DNA of 64,000 bases, taken from Siphonodentalium dalli (lineage: Eukaryota; Mollusca; Scaphopoda; Gadilida; Siphonodentaliidae). Positions 44,800 through 56,118 of the stretch are shown here, piece after piece. The stretch covers positions 219,311,982 through 219,375,981 of the forward strand of contig CP136063.1 of assembly GCA_032622095.1 (NCBI GenBank), in the 5' to 3' direction. The stretch's first letter is position 1; the number at the start of each line of letters is the position of its first letter. The position numbers and the translations under genes are program-made. The notes below the pieces were generated by a model. That model worked only from the letters and a program-made list of their open reading frames with translations, searched no databases and was not told the DNA's origin.

Positions 44800-47054
44800 A
44801 AACTTGAGTGCGGCGCTGCCTCCAACAAACGTACTTCTGGCGGTCTATCAACCGAAACCGTTCGCATGTCTCTCAAATCGGATCGGTTATGGAATTCAAT
44901 GGGTCTCTGACACGTGACGCAGATGAAACACTTTCTGGCTGGTCTGAGTACTTCAGAAAATTGTTCAATCCACCACCCAACTCTGAGCCAGAGTTTGAGG
45001 ACCACGTTACCAGAGAAGTTGTTAGCTGTGTTTCTCCTGCTAAAGATCCCGTGCAACCGAACTGCACACAGTGTCAACCAGTCGAACTCACCGAAATCGT
45101 TCTTCATGTGAGGAAACTGAAAAAGAACAAAGCGTGTGGAGCAGATGACTTATTGAATGAACATTTGTTGCACGCTCCGACTTCCTTCATAGAATGCATC
45201 AAAAGACTATATGACGGTATATTCCGCATGGGGTGGATTCCACCAACGATGAAAGAAGGAATAGTCATTCAGTTATACAAAGGACCGCCTAAACCACCGA
45301 CATCTCCTGATAGTTACCGTGCTATAACACTTCTATCGGTCCTATACAAACTATTCGAGTCCATTCTGTTGAGCCGTCTTCTTCAAAGCCACCAAATGAA
45401 ACGATTTCCGAATGCACAATAAATGGGTTTTCAGAAAGGTATCAGCTGTTCGATGACGTCATTCATTCTCACGGAATCTGTATCATATGCCAAAGACAAT
45501 AACTCCAATTTATATGTTGCCTCCTTGACTCCAAGAAAGCCTTTGATAAAGTATGGCACACTGGCCTCCTGTACAAATTCATTCAGTTCGGATTTTCGCC
45601 ACACGTTGTCAGTTTGTTGGAGAACATCCATTCGGATGTGACTAGCAAAGTACTATATGACGGCCGCATGTCGCAAAGTTTCAAAATACTGCAATCTACT
45701 CGACAAGGTGGCGTTCTGTCACCTCTCTGCTATCTCGTCTTCATATACGACCTAATTAACGAACTAACAACTTCTCCATACGGACTAAGAATCTGCAATA
45801 TCCCATGTGGCGCTCCTACTACTGCCGACGACATCGCTCTTCTGTCGCTATCGAAATCCGGTCTAGAATCCTTGTTGAACATATGTGTGAAATATAGCAG
45901 GCGGTGGCGATTCGAATTCTCCTCCACGAAGAGCAAAATTGTTGTATTCAAGGAGAATAAAAACTCATATGACCGCTCGGGAAGGATATAGAGGTTGGGC
46001 AATCAAACTATTCAGGAAGTTACAGAATGTGCCCATCTTGGTTTAATTCAGGACAAGTTTGCGAAGCAGGTCAATTCCGCCTCTTCTGTGTCGACAAAAA
46101 TGAGGAACAACTTTTTCAATATCATGGGTAACAAACTTATGAAATCCACTACACCCATCACCATGACAAATGTCCTCAAAACTGTTGTTCTACCGAGAGC
46201 TCTCTACGGTGTCAAGGTGGTTCCTTTTTATCAAAGTTCCGCCATCACCATTATGAACAAAGCCGCCAGAACATGTCTCAAATACGCACAATCCCTCCCA
46301 AAACGAGCGTCAACTAGGCTATCGCTAGGTCTTCTTGGATTTCTACAAATTGAATATCAACTGCATATCAAAAAACTTTGCATTATGGGACGTCTTATCC
46401 ATCTACCGTTCGGCCATCAATTATCATTACGACTGTTTGTCCTGAAAGCACACCTCTACAGACTATACAGTCGCTCCAGTGGTTTTGTACAGGAAATGTT
46501 CTCCATATTAGCCAAATACGATCTTTTGAACTATTTGAACGACTACCTGGACATTGGGGGTCTTCCCAAAACTGTGGATAACTCTTGTGAAGGCAGCTGT
46601 CAGGGGAACGTTCATTTCCTCGTGGCAGACCAAAGTTTCGTCCGATCCATCCTTGCGAATTCTGTGGAAAGTTCACCCTAATCCCCTATCAAACTGGGCA
46701 GTCTGGAAACTTCTCCATGGAAACGCTCACATGTTGAAATATCTCAAAAACTTAGTACTGCTTCTCAGCAGGACTACCTATGCCAACAATTTAGTGTGTC
46801 ATCTCTGCAGCGAAGTGTACTCGAACGAAATCGACCACGCCATGTTCGTATGCTCTTCTCCAGCCGCACTCATTATTATAAACTCTTTTTGGGAAGGGAT
46901 TATCTCTCGTTTCGGCATACCCGAATATTTTCACCTTGCGTCGTTAGCCAGAGATGACCTGGTAGCAACCCTCCTCGGAATCTCCCTATTCGATATGCAA
47001 GTCACTGCTGGATATGAGGCTATTCAGAGAGAGGAAGATATTCCAAGTGATTAG
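44800..47054 (+). pseudogene. Degenerate LINE ORF2 (reverse transcriptase to zinc knuckle)
   Basis: The translation starts in the pre-RT linker (FWRSINRNR) with no endonuclease domain. RT blocks follow in order: KKNKACGADDLLNEH, DSYRAITLLSVLYKLFES, KKAFDKVW (after a frameshift near 45518), RQGGVLSPLCYLVF, TADDIALLS (Y of YADD replaced; Asp pair intact at 45827-45832), then the connector and a C-H-C knuckle CHLCSEVYSNEIDHAMFVC near 46800. Breaks are an in-frame TAA at 45420-45422, the frameshift near 45518, a TAG at 45989-45991 and another shift near 46640. This copy is much older than the one at 12.5 kb and from a different family. Confidence 0.9.
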
Positions 47055-47249
47055 CAATTGTCCTCCTATCCCTTTTGTGAACAAATAATCTATGTTTAAA
47101 CAAAATAAATTTCTGGTTTTCCATACAGTGCACATACTTATAACAATTCTTACCGTATTTTCATTGCTCTTGTGATAGTTTACTTATTCTGTGTCATAGC
47201 AATTAAGGGATTATACTGGATTATATATAAAATATACACGTATACATGT
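47055..47249 (+). other. Probable LINE 3' UTR
   Basis: Follows the TAG stop. It has an AATAAA at about 47104 and ends where the direct repeat begins. No clear tail repeat. Confidence 0.4.
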
Positions 47250-47548
47250 ATCACATATTGGTAAAAGTTAATCGAGTGTTTGATTCTTATAATGATAGAT
47301 TATATAATAAGTCAGAAGACGATAGACATCAACAAAGAATCAAACACCAATCGCTCGCTCACTATCTCTCCCCCCCCCCCTCCCTCTCTCTGTCTCACTC
47401 CCACTCACTCACTCTCTCTCTCCCTCGCCCACTCTCTTTCACTGACTCTCGCTCACTCTCTCGATCACTCTCAATCACTCTCTATCACTCTCATTCACCT
47501 CACTCCCTCTCTCCCTCTCTCTCACACACTCTCATTCACTCTTTCGCG

Positions 47549-47617
<69 letters not shown>

Positions 47618-47835
47618 CTCTCTCTCGTTGTGATACGATGTCGTTCCATTGATGGAGATGAAGTTGTGATACGATGTCATTCCATTTGTGGGTAATCTTC
47701 ATTTACTGCCATTTCGACACAAATTTGCGATTCTCGTCCGATTCTAATCTATTTTTGTGTCGATGCGAAGAATGATTGAAATCTGTATAGCTATATACGT
47801 TACCATATCCCATTATACTCATCAACACGACCATA
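47250..47835 (+). repeat. Direct repeat, copy 2, with an internal CT microsatellite
   Basis: Contains AAGTTAATCGAGTGTTTGAT, AAAGAATCAAACACCAATCG, then a CT-rich tract of about 270 bp (47361-47630), then GTTGTGATACGATGTCGTTC twice, TTTCGACACAAATTTGCGAT and AAGAATGATTGAAATCTGTA. The tract sits where copy 1 has only CATCTCTCGCCATC. Confidence 0.8.
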
Positions 47836-47970
47836 ACAATAAAGTCCTGCCTGTCTGCAATCAGACCCTGCGTCAGCCTAACTCTTATTTCTCACGCAAC
47901 ATGTATAGGCGCGGCTTAACCTTATATCGGTCGTTTGGTCCAGTTTGATTAGAGATATGGATACCGCATC

Positions 47971-48304
47971 TTAAAGGGGGACTGTAAACTAAATCCGGTT
48001 ATTTATGGGATCATCTCCTTTTATAATCAACAGAATGTAGGCAACAAATTAATTAATTTGAGCCATGTATGAGTGCAAAATAGACTCAAGTTCTCTATAA
48101 ACGATACAAACAACTCGAGTCATACGCTTATTTCATTATAGTTACACATGTTGTTTCCATCATGCATAGAGCACAAGAGAGTATTTTTTGCAATAATATA
48201 CATGGCTCAAATTAACTCATTTGTTGCATATAATCTGTGAGTATAACAGGAGCTAGCTGGACGGTTCCATAAATGGCCGGATTTAGTGTACAATCCCCCT
48301 TTAA
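47971..48304. mobile_element. Fold-back TTAA MITE, AGGGGGACTG family, copy 2
   Basis: TTAA at 47971-47974 and 48301-48304 with termini AGGGGGACTGTAAACTAAAT / ATTTAGTGTACAATCCCCCT. A long hairpin, as in 9127-9474. This copy proves the TTAA duplication that is decayed on the left of copy 1. Confidence 0.88.
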
Positions 48305-48587
48305 GAACAGGGCGATGAATTTCATGTCATACTGAAATGTCCAGTTATACACTATCTCCGGCAGAAATATATCCCATCATATTTCTACCGAAATCCAAAC
48401 ATTATTATATTGAGAGAACTTTTCAACTCGTGGAAAAGGAAGACGAACCATAAATCTGTCCATATTCATTAGAAGGGTGTTGCCGCTATACAGGCTCTCC
48501 TGAGGCTTCCGCTGACGAATTTTACCATATTCCATCATAGGTTGTCGCACTCTATATCTTACAATTAATGTATTGCATATATAGAGG

Positions 48588-48886
48588 ATCTCACATGAGT
48601 TTCTATTTTATACGGAATTTATCAACCGAGTTCACTAAATTCGATTTGAGCCGAGGTTTACCGAGGCGATCGCTGTAGTTTATGATTGTTGTTTTCGATG
48701 AATATTTCGCGTTGCTTCGGGTTTATTTGATCATGTGATAAAAGGTATCTCACACTCGTCCTATTTTATACGTAATTTATCAACCTTGTCCTCTAAATTC
48801 TATTTGAGCCTCAGTAAATCGAATTTAGTGAACTCGGTTGATAAATTCCGTATAAAATAGAAACTTATGTGAGATCCTCTATGTAT
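48588..48886. mobile_element. Fold-back element of about 300 bp
   Basis: GAGGATCTCACATGAGTTTC on the left pairs with GAAACTTATGTGAGATCCTC on the right; ATACGGAATTTATCAACCGA and GTTCACTAAATTCGATTTGA continue the stem. A third diverged copy of the same stem sequence lies in the middle (about 48750-48810: ATCTCACACTCGTCCTATTT), so the structure has been partly duplicated. Confidence 0.8.
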
Positions 48887-49147
48887 ATGTACTGCACATA
48901 TAACTTGACGCATTATTACATAAATGTATATTCTAGTACAATACAATCTGCACGCATGCACACATAATTTATCATGTTTATGTATACACACATGATATTG
49001 TTTTCTGTATATCTACATGATGATGAGCAAAATACATGAACTTGAATTTTATACCACGATCGCCTATCTTACTATATAAATAAAGCCATCTGTTTAAATT
49101 TTACATTTAATCAACACCTGTTGATTAAACGTGCCTACTGTTGATTA

Positions 49148-49316
49148 AACTTCGCAGAGTGGATTAAACTTTCTCCATACATTTTGAACGGAAAAGTGTT
49201 TATCCATCGCATTGTAAAGATCGTGGCATAAACTTCGCAGAGTGTATTAAACTTTATCCATACAATTTGAACGGAAAAGTGTTTATCCATCGCATTGTAA
49301 AGATCGTTGCATAAAC
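49148..49316. repeat. 83-bp tandem duplication
   Basis: AACTTCGCAGAGTG, then GAACGGAAAAGTGTTTATCC and CGCATTGTAAAGATCGT, repeated twice with few differences. Confidence 0.9.
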
Positions 49317-49317
49317 A

Positions 49318-49460
49318 AAATATGCGCATAGTGTTTCTGAATAACAAATTTAATCCACTCGTGGAATTGGTGATTTACACCACTCGCTGAAGCTCGTGGT
49401 GTAAATCGCCAATCCCACTCGTGGATTAAATTTGTTATTCAGAAACACTATGCGTATATT
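49318..49460. mobile_element. Near-perfect 140-bp hairpin
   Basis: ATAGTGTTTCTGAATAACAA, ATTTAATCCACTCGTGGA and GGTGATTTACACCAC on the left mirror the right half. The tip is near TCGCTGAAGC. Together with the preceding tandem duplication it may form the end of a larger unrecognised element. Confidence 0.7.
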
Positions 49461-50172
49461 CTATATATGTAATTGTACATACTGTAACCTGTGTATATAA
49501 CGGTATCCCTTGAGTGGAGGAATAACACATTTCTCTCAATCGACTTGATTTGTATCGCACATGAAAGGGTTGATGACATCATTATTCAATCAACATTACT
49601 TGGATTGGGATGAATCACATCATATGCGTCGCTTGGTCGGCCGTGCTAACGTTCTGTGAAACTCATTATAAAGAAAATTGTCTGGTAGCACAGAAATCCA
49701 GGAACTGCAAAACAGAAACCTACACATCCCGATGCGTTCAATTGAATGATTTATTAGAATTAGTTGAGATTGTGAAATCCATTTCGAACTGCCACCGCAC
49801 CGCGTGTGAACATTTAGATCATAAAGTTCAAGGACATTTCGTGTTAATTTATTGATTGATTGATTGATATATTTATATAATTATTGGTCGTTTTATTTGT
49901 ACACTACCGATAATGTCACCATCTACCCTCATGAATCCTGAATACCAGTTACAAGAGAGGGGTGAATCATGCATACGGGTTAAGAAAATATCGATTATTA
50001 GTCGGTATTAGTCATGGTTATTTCACACGAATATGATTTCACACATTTGCTAAAGAAATATCAATGGATAACCGCAAAACATCAAGATGTCTGAGACTGA
50101 ATAACATCAAACTTTTGGCTACGAAGTAATGAAAATTGGAACAATTTGATGTTATTAAAGCTGTGTACCAGC
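49461..50172. other. Unassigned spacer
   Basis: An 81-codon plus-strand frame (49610-49855) is cysteine-containing but has no motif I recognise. No other signal. Confidence 0.4.
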
Positions 50173-51153
50173 AATGGAGCTTTCCATAGAAGCCACGCCC
50201 ACAGCGTAGTCCCGCCCAATGGCAATTTATTAGAATATATTCGACCAATCAGATGCCGAGCAGGCCGCTGGCTGCGGAGATTTTTTCGACGCCATCTTTC
50301 TTCACCCTAATTTTGATATCCATGCATACATTCAGTGTTAAATTGGCTATATTCAAACAACTTTTTTGTTGTCAAATCATAATATACTGAGATTTATATT
50401 TGCGGCATGATGTTATAAATTTATCCGTGATTATAACAATGTTTTTCGTTTAGCATGACACTTGTCATAATTTTCACATTTAAAGGCAAAACGAATGTAT
50501 GTTCTCTGGTTTAGATATATTAGAGTTCAGTGATCTGTCTGTTCTGGTCTGTATGCAATTTTTCTTCCAGAGCCCTTGATCAATTTTAACCAAATTTGGT
50601 GTGGTGCCTCGGAGTACCACGGCAGATGTTATAACGAACGTATATGTTAAATTAAATTTCTTAAAAAAATAAAAAAAAAAAAAAATTCAAATAATTTTTT
50701 AGCAAGAAGTTTCAATCTAAAAATCTAAAAAGAAAATTTAAAATTAAATTTAATTAAGTAAAAAAAAATTAATTAATTTTTTTTTTTTTTTTTAAGGATT
50801 CAATCTAAAAATCTAATAAGAAAATAAAAAAAAATTTAATTTTAAAATAATAATTTTTGATTTAAAAAAAAAAATATTATTTTGTTTTTGTTTAACAGCA
50901 GATCAAAGTTCAATCTAAAAAAAAATTTAAAATTGAATCTAAATAATTTTTTTTAAATCAAACTAGTTAAAAGATCAAATTTGAACGAATCATATACATG
51001 TCTGTTTCAGCTAGTTAACATAAGGGCAAGTGCTGGTGTTCACTTCGGAAGTCGATCTCCGGTAACAGACAATATTTATGTGGATAAAGTATTTTTACCA
51101 GTGGGCGTGACTACCGCTGTGGGTGTGGTCTCTGTGGAAAGCTCCATTGATTG
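50173..51153. repeat. Inverted repeat pair bracketing AT-rich DNA
   Basis: CAATGGAGCTTTCCATAGAA...CACGCCCACAGCG (50173-50222) is mirrored at 51099-51153 (CGCTGTGGGTGTGGTCTCTG, GGAAAGCTCCATTG). This could be a 980-bp TIR element. From 50640 to 50960 the interior is low-complexity A/T with a recurring TTCAATCTAAAAATCTAA. No target duplication seen. Confidence 0.55.
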
Positions 51154-51267
51154 ATTTATTGCAAAAGTCACATAACAGTGAAACAAGCAAAACGTATATA
51201 CACTGTGTACACAAATTTGGATATCACATTCATCATTGTTCATTTCATATACACATGCACCTTTATG
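51154..51267. other. Short spacer
   Basis: Nothing recognised. Confidence 0.4.
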
Positions 51268-51621
51268 GGAGCATCTCACTTTGCCGACGGCTATTGTTCC
51301 CGGGGTACCTGCACGAGGTGGCAATAATCCCTTACTTCAATCATTTGCCGCTTATAGTCTATTCCTCTTTTCATTTGGTGTTTTAATGGTTTGTCCTCTC
51401 TTTTTGTAGGTTTTTAATGATTTGTCAATTTGGGAACGAGGGTTTTGGAACCTTTGGTGCTGATTCAATGTTGATGTCAGGAAATAATCTATGTCATGTT
51501 TTATTTATTTATTGATACAAAATAATTAATAAAATACATACAAGGAGATAACAAACATATAACAAATACACGACAATACTTTAACAAAAAGCTCAATGGC
51601 GAACTAATTTAGCGATTGAAT

Positions 51622-52129
51622 CTAAGTTTTCCCTGAATATTCTCTTGAAATGTCCAAGAGACGCGTTGACCGCCCGATATTGTCTTCTCTGTGGTGAACA
51701 GACCGCCACCAGTCAGTTGAAATGTGTTCGATCATGTCGAATATATTTGCTTTTGAAGCTGCTATATAACCTTGAAGTTTTCTGTGTCACCCTTCGACAT
51801 GGTTTGTGGTCCGGGGCCGGTTGTATTATAGTGATTCCACATGGTACGGCCTTCGTCACCTTCAATCCACTGCATAGTCACATAATCGGAAAACTTTGTC
51901 ACATGTGTCGTACCTGGTCAGAATCGGCTAGATGGTTGTGTTGACTCGTTGAAGAACTAACTATCTCGTTCTTTGTGTTGATGGTGGCACCACAGCCATT
52001 CTTACAACACACCCAGTGGACATTCTCGGATGGACGTGATTTGATGCGAAATTTGAAGTCGTTGAAGACCAGGTGTTTGCCTCCTCGATCGTTGGCGATG
52101 AAGAATACATTTACTTGAGAACTTGCCAT
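51622..52129 (-). pseudogene. FLYWCH zinc finger and C-terminal MULE-transposase remnant
   Basis: An ATG at 52129 opens 76 codons. Residues 9-66 form a FLYWCH-type zinc finger: F9/F10, L20, F27 in the Tyr position, W39, ligands C41, C46, H64, H66. The frame reaches CAG|GTACG at about 51914, a good splice donor, and would stop three codons later if unspliced. Lower down, at 51873-51784, WNHYNTTGP and then TTNHVEG can be read, the end of the MULE catalytic domain; the second part needs one frameshift and hits a stop at the usual Trp. KANIFDMIEHISTDW follows (51780-51645). The DDE core between the two parts is gone. The family moves DNA by Mutator-type transposition. This copy cannot, though the 76-aa finger alone could still be expressed. 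Confidence 0.75.
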
Positions 52130-52176
52130 GATGAAGATAGAACAATGAATATGATCAACTTTGGAGAGACATGGGG

Positions 52177-52183
52177 TTTTTAT
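52177..52183 (-). promoter_or_regulatory. TATA box candidate for the FLYWCH exon
   Basis: TATAAAA on the minus strand, about 48 bp upstream of the ATG at 52129. That spacing would give a leader of about 20 nt. Only position and sequence support it. Confidence 0.4.
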
Positions 52184-52559
52184 AGCTCAATACGATCGCT
52201 CAATACGAATAACAGTTTACTACTATTTCACTGAGTGAACCAGCTGAGTGAACATGAAAATCGCTCATCTGATGAAGACTCATGTGATATTCGTTTAGCG
52301 GCATGCTAAAACAACATTGCAAACGGAAGCCGGGAAAACTGTTATTTAATTAATACAGACTATAGGCGCGACGATCACACATTGCCGGCGATATTTTTTC
52401 AGGCTCGTCGGCAAAGTGAGAATAAGCCCATGTTTATATATACAGCAGTAATTAAATTATAGATTACACAATAATAGGCGATAAACTTAACAAGTATGAT
52501 AATTACATGTGTTCACCCATAACAATTAATTATTTGGCTCGTATAGAATAGGACACCCG

Positions 52560-53305
52560 CTTAAAGGCACACCTTAGGAATATGCATAGTCTTTTTATGA
52601 GGCTTATATTTTGAAGAGATAGGAGACCATGGAATTTCTCTCTCGTGCATGGGGTTCTTCCAAAATATTCAGGGATATATTATTTTCTGATTTCATCGAT
52701 ATGACTGCATATAATAACTATATGGTATTTGTCTCCTAAATATTCTCCACATATGGTGCATATCCTATTGTCATTATCATTCGGAGATTTCTTCCATCTT
52801 GCGCATTCTATAGGCAGTTTATGATTTGCAGTTCTGAGCTTCAGGAGGTATATCGATAGATTAGACGGCAAAATCTTCAAGTAATTTGGATAACCGTAGT
52901 CAGTTTTAATAAAACTATAAAATTGGGCCCTCGATGAAGCAAATGTGTTTATGTCAACATGTAGTGCGTCCCAATGACGTTGTTTGAGAACATTTTTTGC
53001 ATTTCTCAGTTCAATAGCGGTCAGGCAATTTCAAATCATAAAGAGCATTTTTGACAAATGATAACCATTTGGAGTTATTTTTGTCTGCTGTCTTTGAGTT
53101 CATCTCTTGGGTCTGATAACTTAAGGTATAAATATTCTTAGCAAACTCAGAGCCGACACTCGATACGAGCTTTGGCCAATATGTCAGAGCTCGGCTTTTT
53201 ATTTCTATAGAGAAGGGGTGTCGTGCGAATTCTGCATATATACTATGTAATTCGGGGTACTCATTTTGATGAACGAAACCATCTTTAATGCCTTGTTGTT
53301 TAATC
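52560..53305 (-). pseudogene. LINE C-terminal fragment
   Basis: On the minus strand from about 53305: YPELHSIYAEFARHPFSIEI, then KSRALTYWPKLVSS, SKWLSFVKNALYDLKL, a stop, then in another frame RAQFYSFIKTDYGYPNYLKI and LLKLRTANHKLPIECARWKK. The zinc knuckle CTICGEYLGDKYHIVIIC lies near 52760-52710. The plan matches the C-terminus of the 12.5-kb LINE but with low identity, so it is a related older family. No RT core remains. Confidence 0.85.
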
Positions 53306-53850
53306 CTGAATACCGTTTAAAATGAGCATATGAATTCCTAGTACCATTTAACAGAGGGATGTGATTCCTGAATACCGGATAAAATGTGCATATGAATTCC
53401 GAGGGTCAGTTGACAGAGGGGTATGGATCCTGAATACCGGTCAAATGGGCATATGAATTCCTAGTACCATTTAACAGAGGGATGTGAATCCCGAATACCG
53501 GATAAAATGGGCATATGAATCCCGAGGGTCAGTTGACAGAGGGGTATGGATCCTGAATACCGGTCAAATGGGCATATGAATCCCGAGGGTCAGTTGACAG
53601 AGGGGTATGGATCCTGAATACCGGTGAGCTAGTACCATTTAACAGAGGGATGTGAATCCCGAATACCGGATAAAATGGGCATATAATTCGATGATATGAA
53701 TCCCGAGGGTCAGTTGACAGAGGGGTATGAATCCTGAATACCGGTCAAATGGGCATATTAATTCCTAGTACCATTAACAGAGGGATGTGAATCCTGCGTA
53801 CCAGCCTTTTTGTTGAATCGTGAATACCGGTTAAAATGGGCATTATTATT
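53306..53850 (+). repeat. Higher-order satellite of two alternating monomers of about 60 bp
   Basis: Monomer A carries GAATTCCTAGTACCATTTAA and CAGAGGGATGTGAATCC. Monomer B carries GAATCCCGAGGGTCAGTTGA and CAGAGGGGTATGGATCC. Both share GAATACCGG...AATGGGCATAT. A and B alternate, with an extra B in places, for about nine monomers. Confidence 0.9.
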
Positions 53851-53853
53851 CAC

Positions 53854-53950
53854 TAGCTGATGGGATGACACCCTTAGTAAAACACTAGCTGATGGGGCGA
53901 TACCCGTTTTATGCACTAGCTTGTGTGACACCCTTGTTATTCACCGGTTA
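53854..53950 (+). repeat. Head fragments of the ACTAGCTGATGGG element, three in tandem
   Basis: CACTAGCTGATGGGATGACA, CACTAGCTGATGGGGCGATA and GCACTAGCTTGTGTGACAC follow each other at about 32-bp spacing. They resemble the heads at 5278 and 6719. Confidence 0.6.
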
Positions 53951-53954
53951 AATA

Positions 53955-54085
53955 GTCACATACCTGCCTACTGACACCGATGTCACATACATGCCTACTG
54001 ACACCGAAGTCACATACCTGCCTACTGACACCGAAGTCACATACCTGCCTACTGACACGGAAGTCACATACGTGCATACTTCCTA
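53955..54085 (+). repeat. 27-bp tandem repeat, about five copies
   Basis: The unit GTCACATACCTGCCTACTGA plus CACCGAA; the last copy is diverged (ACGTGCATACTTCC). Confidence 0.9.
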
Positions 54086-54889
54086 TGTTCCAATGTCAAC
54101 ACACAGTTCTTAAGTTCTTTAGGGCCACACGCGGATTTTGTATAAATCCAGGCAAGAGGTTTCAACAAAGAATTTTTCGGGATCTATATCCAGCGACAAA
54201 TCTTAAATTTCACATATCATCAACTTCATTGTATGTAATCTGATCAATTATTAAGGGAAGTCAAAATAATGGATATTAATGCAATTGAGGTTGAGTAGAT
54301 TAGTTTCTTTTTTGTCCATATAGGAACCGATAACTGCTAAAATGTAATACCCAAATAGCGTATTGTCTTGGCTGCATTAGAGGAAGCTTCATTTGTGTCA
54401 ATGGCTATGCTGATTGTAATGCTTATTGACTTGAATGTCACCCAGCAGAAATACTGAGAAGGAATAAGACCTTGATAGCCATGTAATAGACATGTAATGT
54501 TATGTGGAGTGGAATATGCGTTCAATAAGATCATTTAATACATGTGCATTTGAAATGTAATGATATGAATTGTTGATTGAAGTCGCTTAAAAATCAGCCA
54601 CGGCTAGACAGTTAGGCTACATAACTATACCGTGATAAGATATTCATGAATGTCCAACCTTGTAATGCATACAGTGTTCTCTGGTCACTAATATGTGCAA
54701 ATCATACTCAGATATTATGCAACATGTAGGTAAGCACAGTACCAAACTAATTCACATCATTCCAAGATATTACTGTTTCATAATTAATATTTGATAAATA
54801 TTATAATTGGAATAAATGTGCTTAACACATGTTTGCCTACCTCGGAAACCCTTTTTCTGCATCCTCGCATACACACAACCCCCACCCCC

Positions 54890-54920
<31 letters not shown>

Positions 54921-55124
54921 ACCACCACTACCATCATGATCACCATCCTGCAATGAGGGCAATTTTTGTCCCTTTACGCTTTATGAGAAGTATCTGAAGA
55001 AGAAAAACAGTTTCGGACGTATATAGCAGATCCTTCCGCAATGGCACAAGTGCCGTATCAATGGACCCATTAGACATGAGTCGTTCTGTGTTTATTACAC
55101 GCTACCCGTCCTAGAATCCGTGTA
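54086..55124. other. Unassigned spacer with a C22/(CA)n tract
   Basis: C run at 54885-54906, directly followed by ACACACACACACACAC. No gene recognised. Confidence 0.6.
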
Positions 55125-55609
55125 TTAACCCTTTCAGTGCCAAGTCCGATTTTTTGATCAACCCATATACCCTGTGCCAATGCATTCTCTTATATATGCG
55201 AGTCGACCACAGGTCGCCTCGCATATATAAGAGAATGCATTGGCCTAACAATTTTTCATCATTTATTATTATTTTTTACAATTTTAATAATTTTTTATTA
55301 TATTCTTTAACAGACCTGTTTTGTAGGTTTAGTGCCAGGGAATCTTACGTTTTTCATGGGCATCAAAATTATTACTATGAATACTTGGTGATAGTTTTGA
55401 GTTATAACATGCTCCTAAGGTTTTATCCAGTTTGTTTTTAAATTCGCTATAGCATGCTTAAGCATACCCAAAAAAAATTCAACCCAAAAATAATCTAAAA
55501 AAATATATATATATATATATATTTTTAACTTTTTCAATTTTTTTAGGGCCGATTTTACAGAACGTAAATTAGGGCCGATGAGATCGGCCCCTGGCACTAA
55601 ACGGGTTAA
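55125..55609. mobile_element. TTAA MITE, CCCTTTCAGTGCC family, long form with palindromic module
   Basis: TTAA at 55125-55128 and 55606-55609. The left terminus is CCCTTTCAGTGCCAAGTCCG; the right is the complement of CCCGTTTAGTGCCAGGGGCC. One 67-bp palindromic module (55177-55243) follows the left end. It then has AT-rich DNA with a (TA)n run near 55503. It shares its TIR with the short hairpin MITE at 17819 but its module with the CCCTTTACCC family. Confidence 0.85.
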
Positions 55610-56118
55610 TTGAAGTGAACGCCATTTCGTCGTCAATGTGATGCATATATGGAGCGTGAGTTCAGTACGGATTGATTGAACATACTTTATTTGAAACCCA
55701 GTTTACATGAATACATTTTATACTTTAACAAAATCGAATCTGAAAGAATGATATGAAGTAATCAAAAGGGGTGAGAGAACAAGTTAATGAACTTAGACAT
55801 TGCTCTTCTCCCTTAACAATATTCAAACGCTTAATAGTATTTATATATTTTATTATGTTTGGACTCAATATTAGCTTAGTTGGGATGTAGTACATAAACA
55901 TGGGGTCGAGATTGATGGTGAGTGTCTAAAGATGTTATATCAGTTCAGATATCAGGGAGGAGATGTACGTCCTATGGCGAGCTGAGGCGAAAATTTGATA
56001 GCTATATGGGCGAATACATGGAGATATAGGCTTATTAGGATTTTGAAAAAATTGGAATATTGTAAATACGGAACAGCAGGAATATTGTAATTCTAGGAAC
56101 AAGTGTCTAATAACAAGT
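55610..56118. other. Unassigned spacer
   Basis: About 500 bp; nothing recognised. Confidence 0.5.

Larger units (their letters stand above)
51268..52429 (-). mobile_element. Candidate Mutator-like (MULE) element, internally deleted
   Basis: Short inverted repeats TCTCACTTTGCCGACG lie at 51274-51289 and, complemented, at 52407-52422. They bracket a transposase remnant (51622-52129). Outside the shared 16 bases a GGG is found on each side (51268 and 52429), as at the ends of the 35.3-kb fold-back element. No clear 9-bp target duplication is visible, so the borders are provisional. Confidence 0.55.

Noticed and set aside
43232-44917. 561-codon plus-strand frame as a protein gene
   Set aside because: It is a direct translation of a 15/21-bp satellite; frames are open on both strands, a 4-base indel changes frame freely, and it runs into unrelated microsatellite and LINE DNA.
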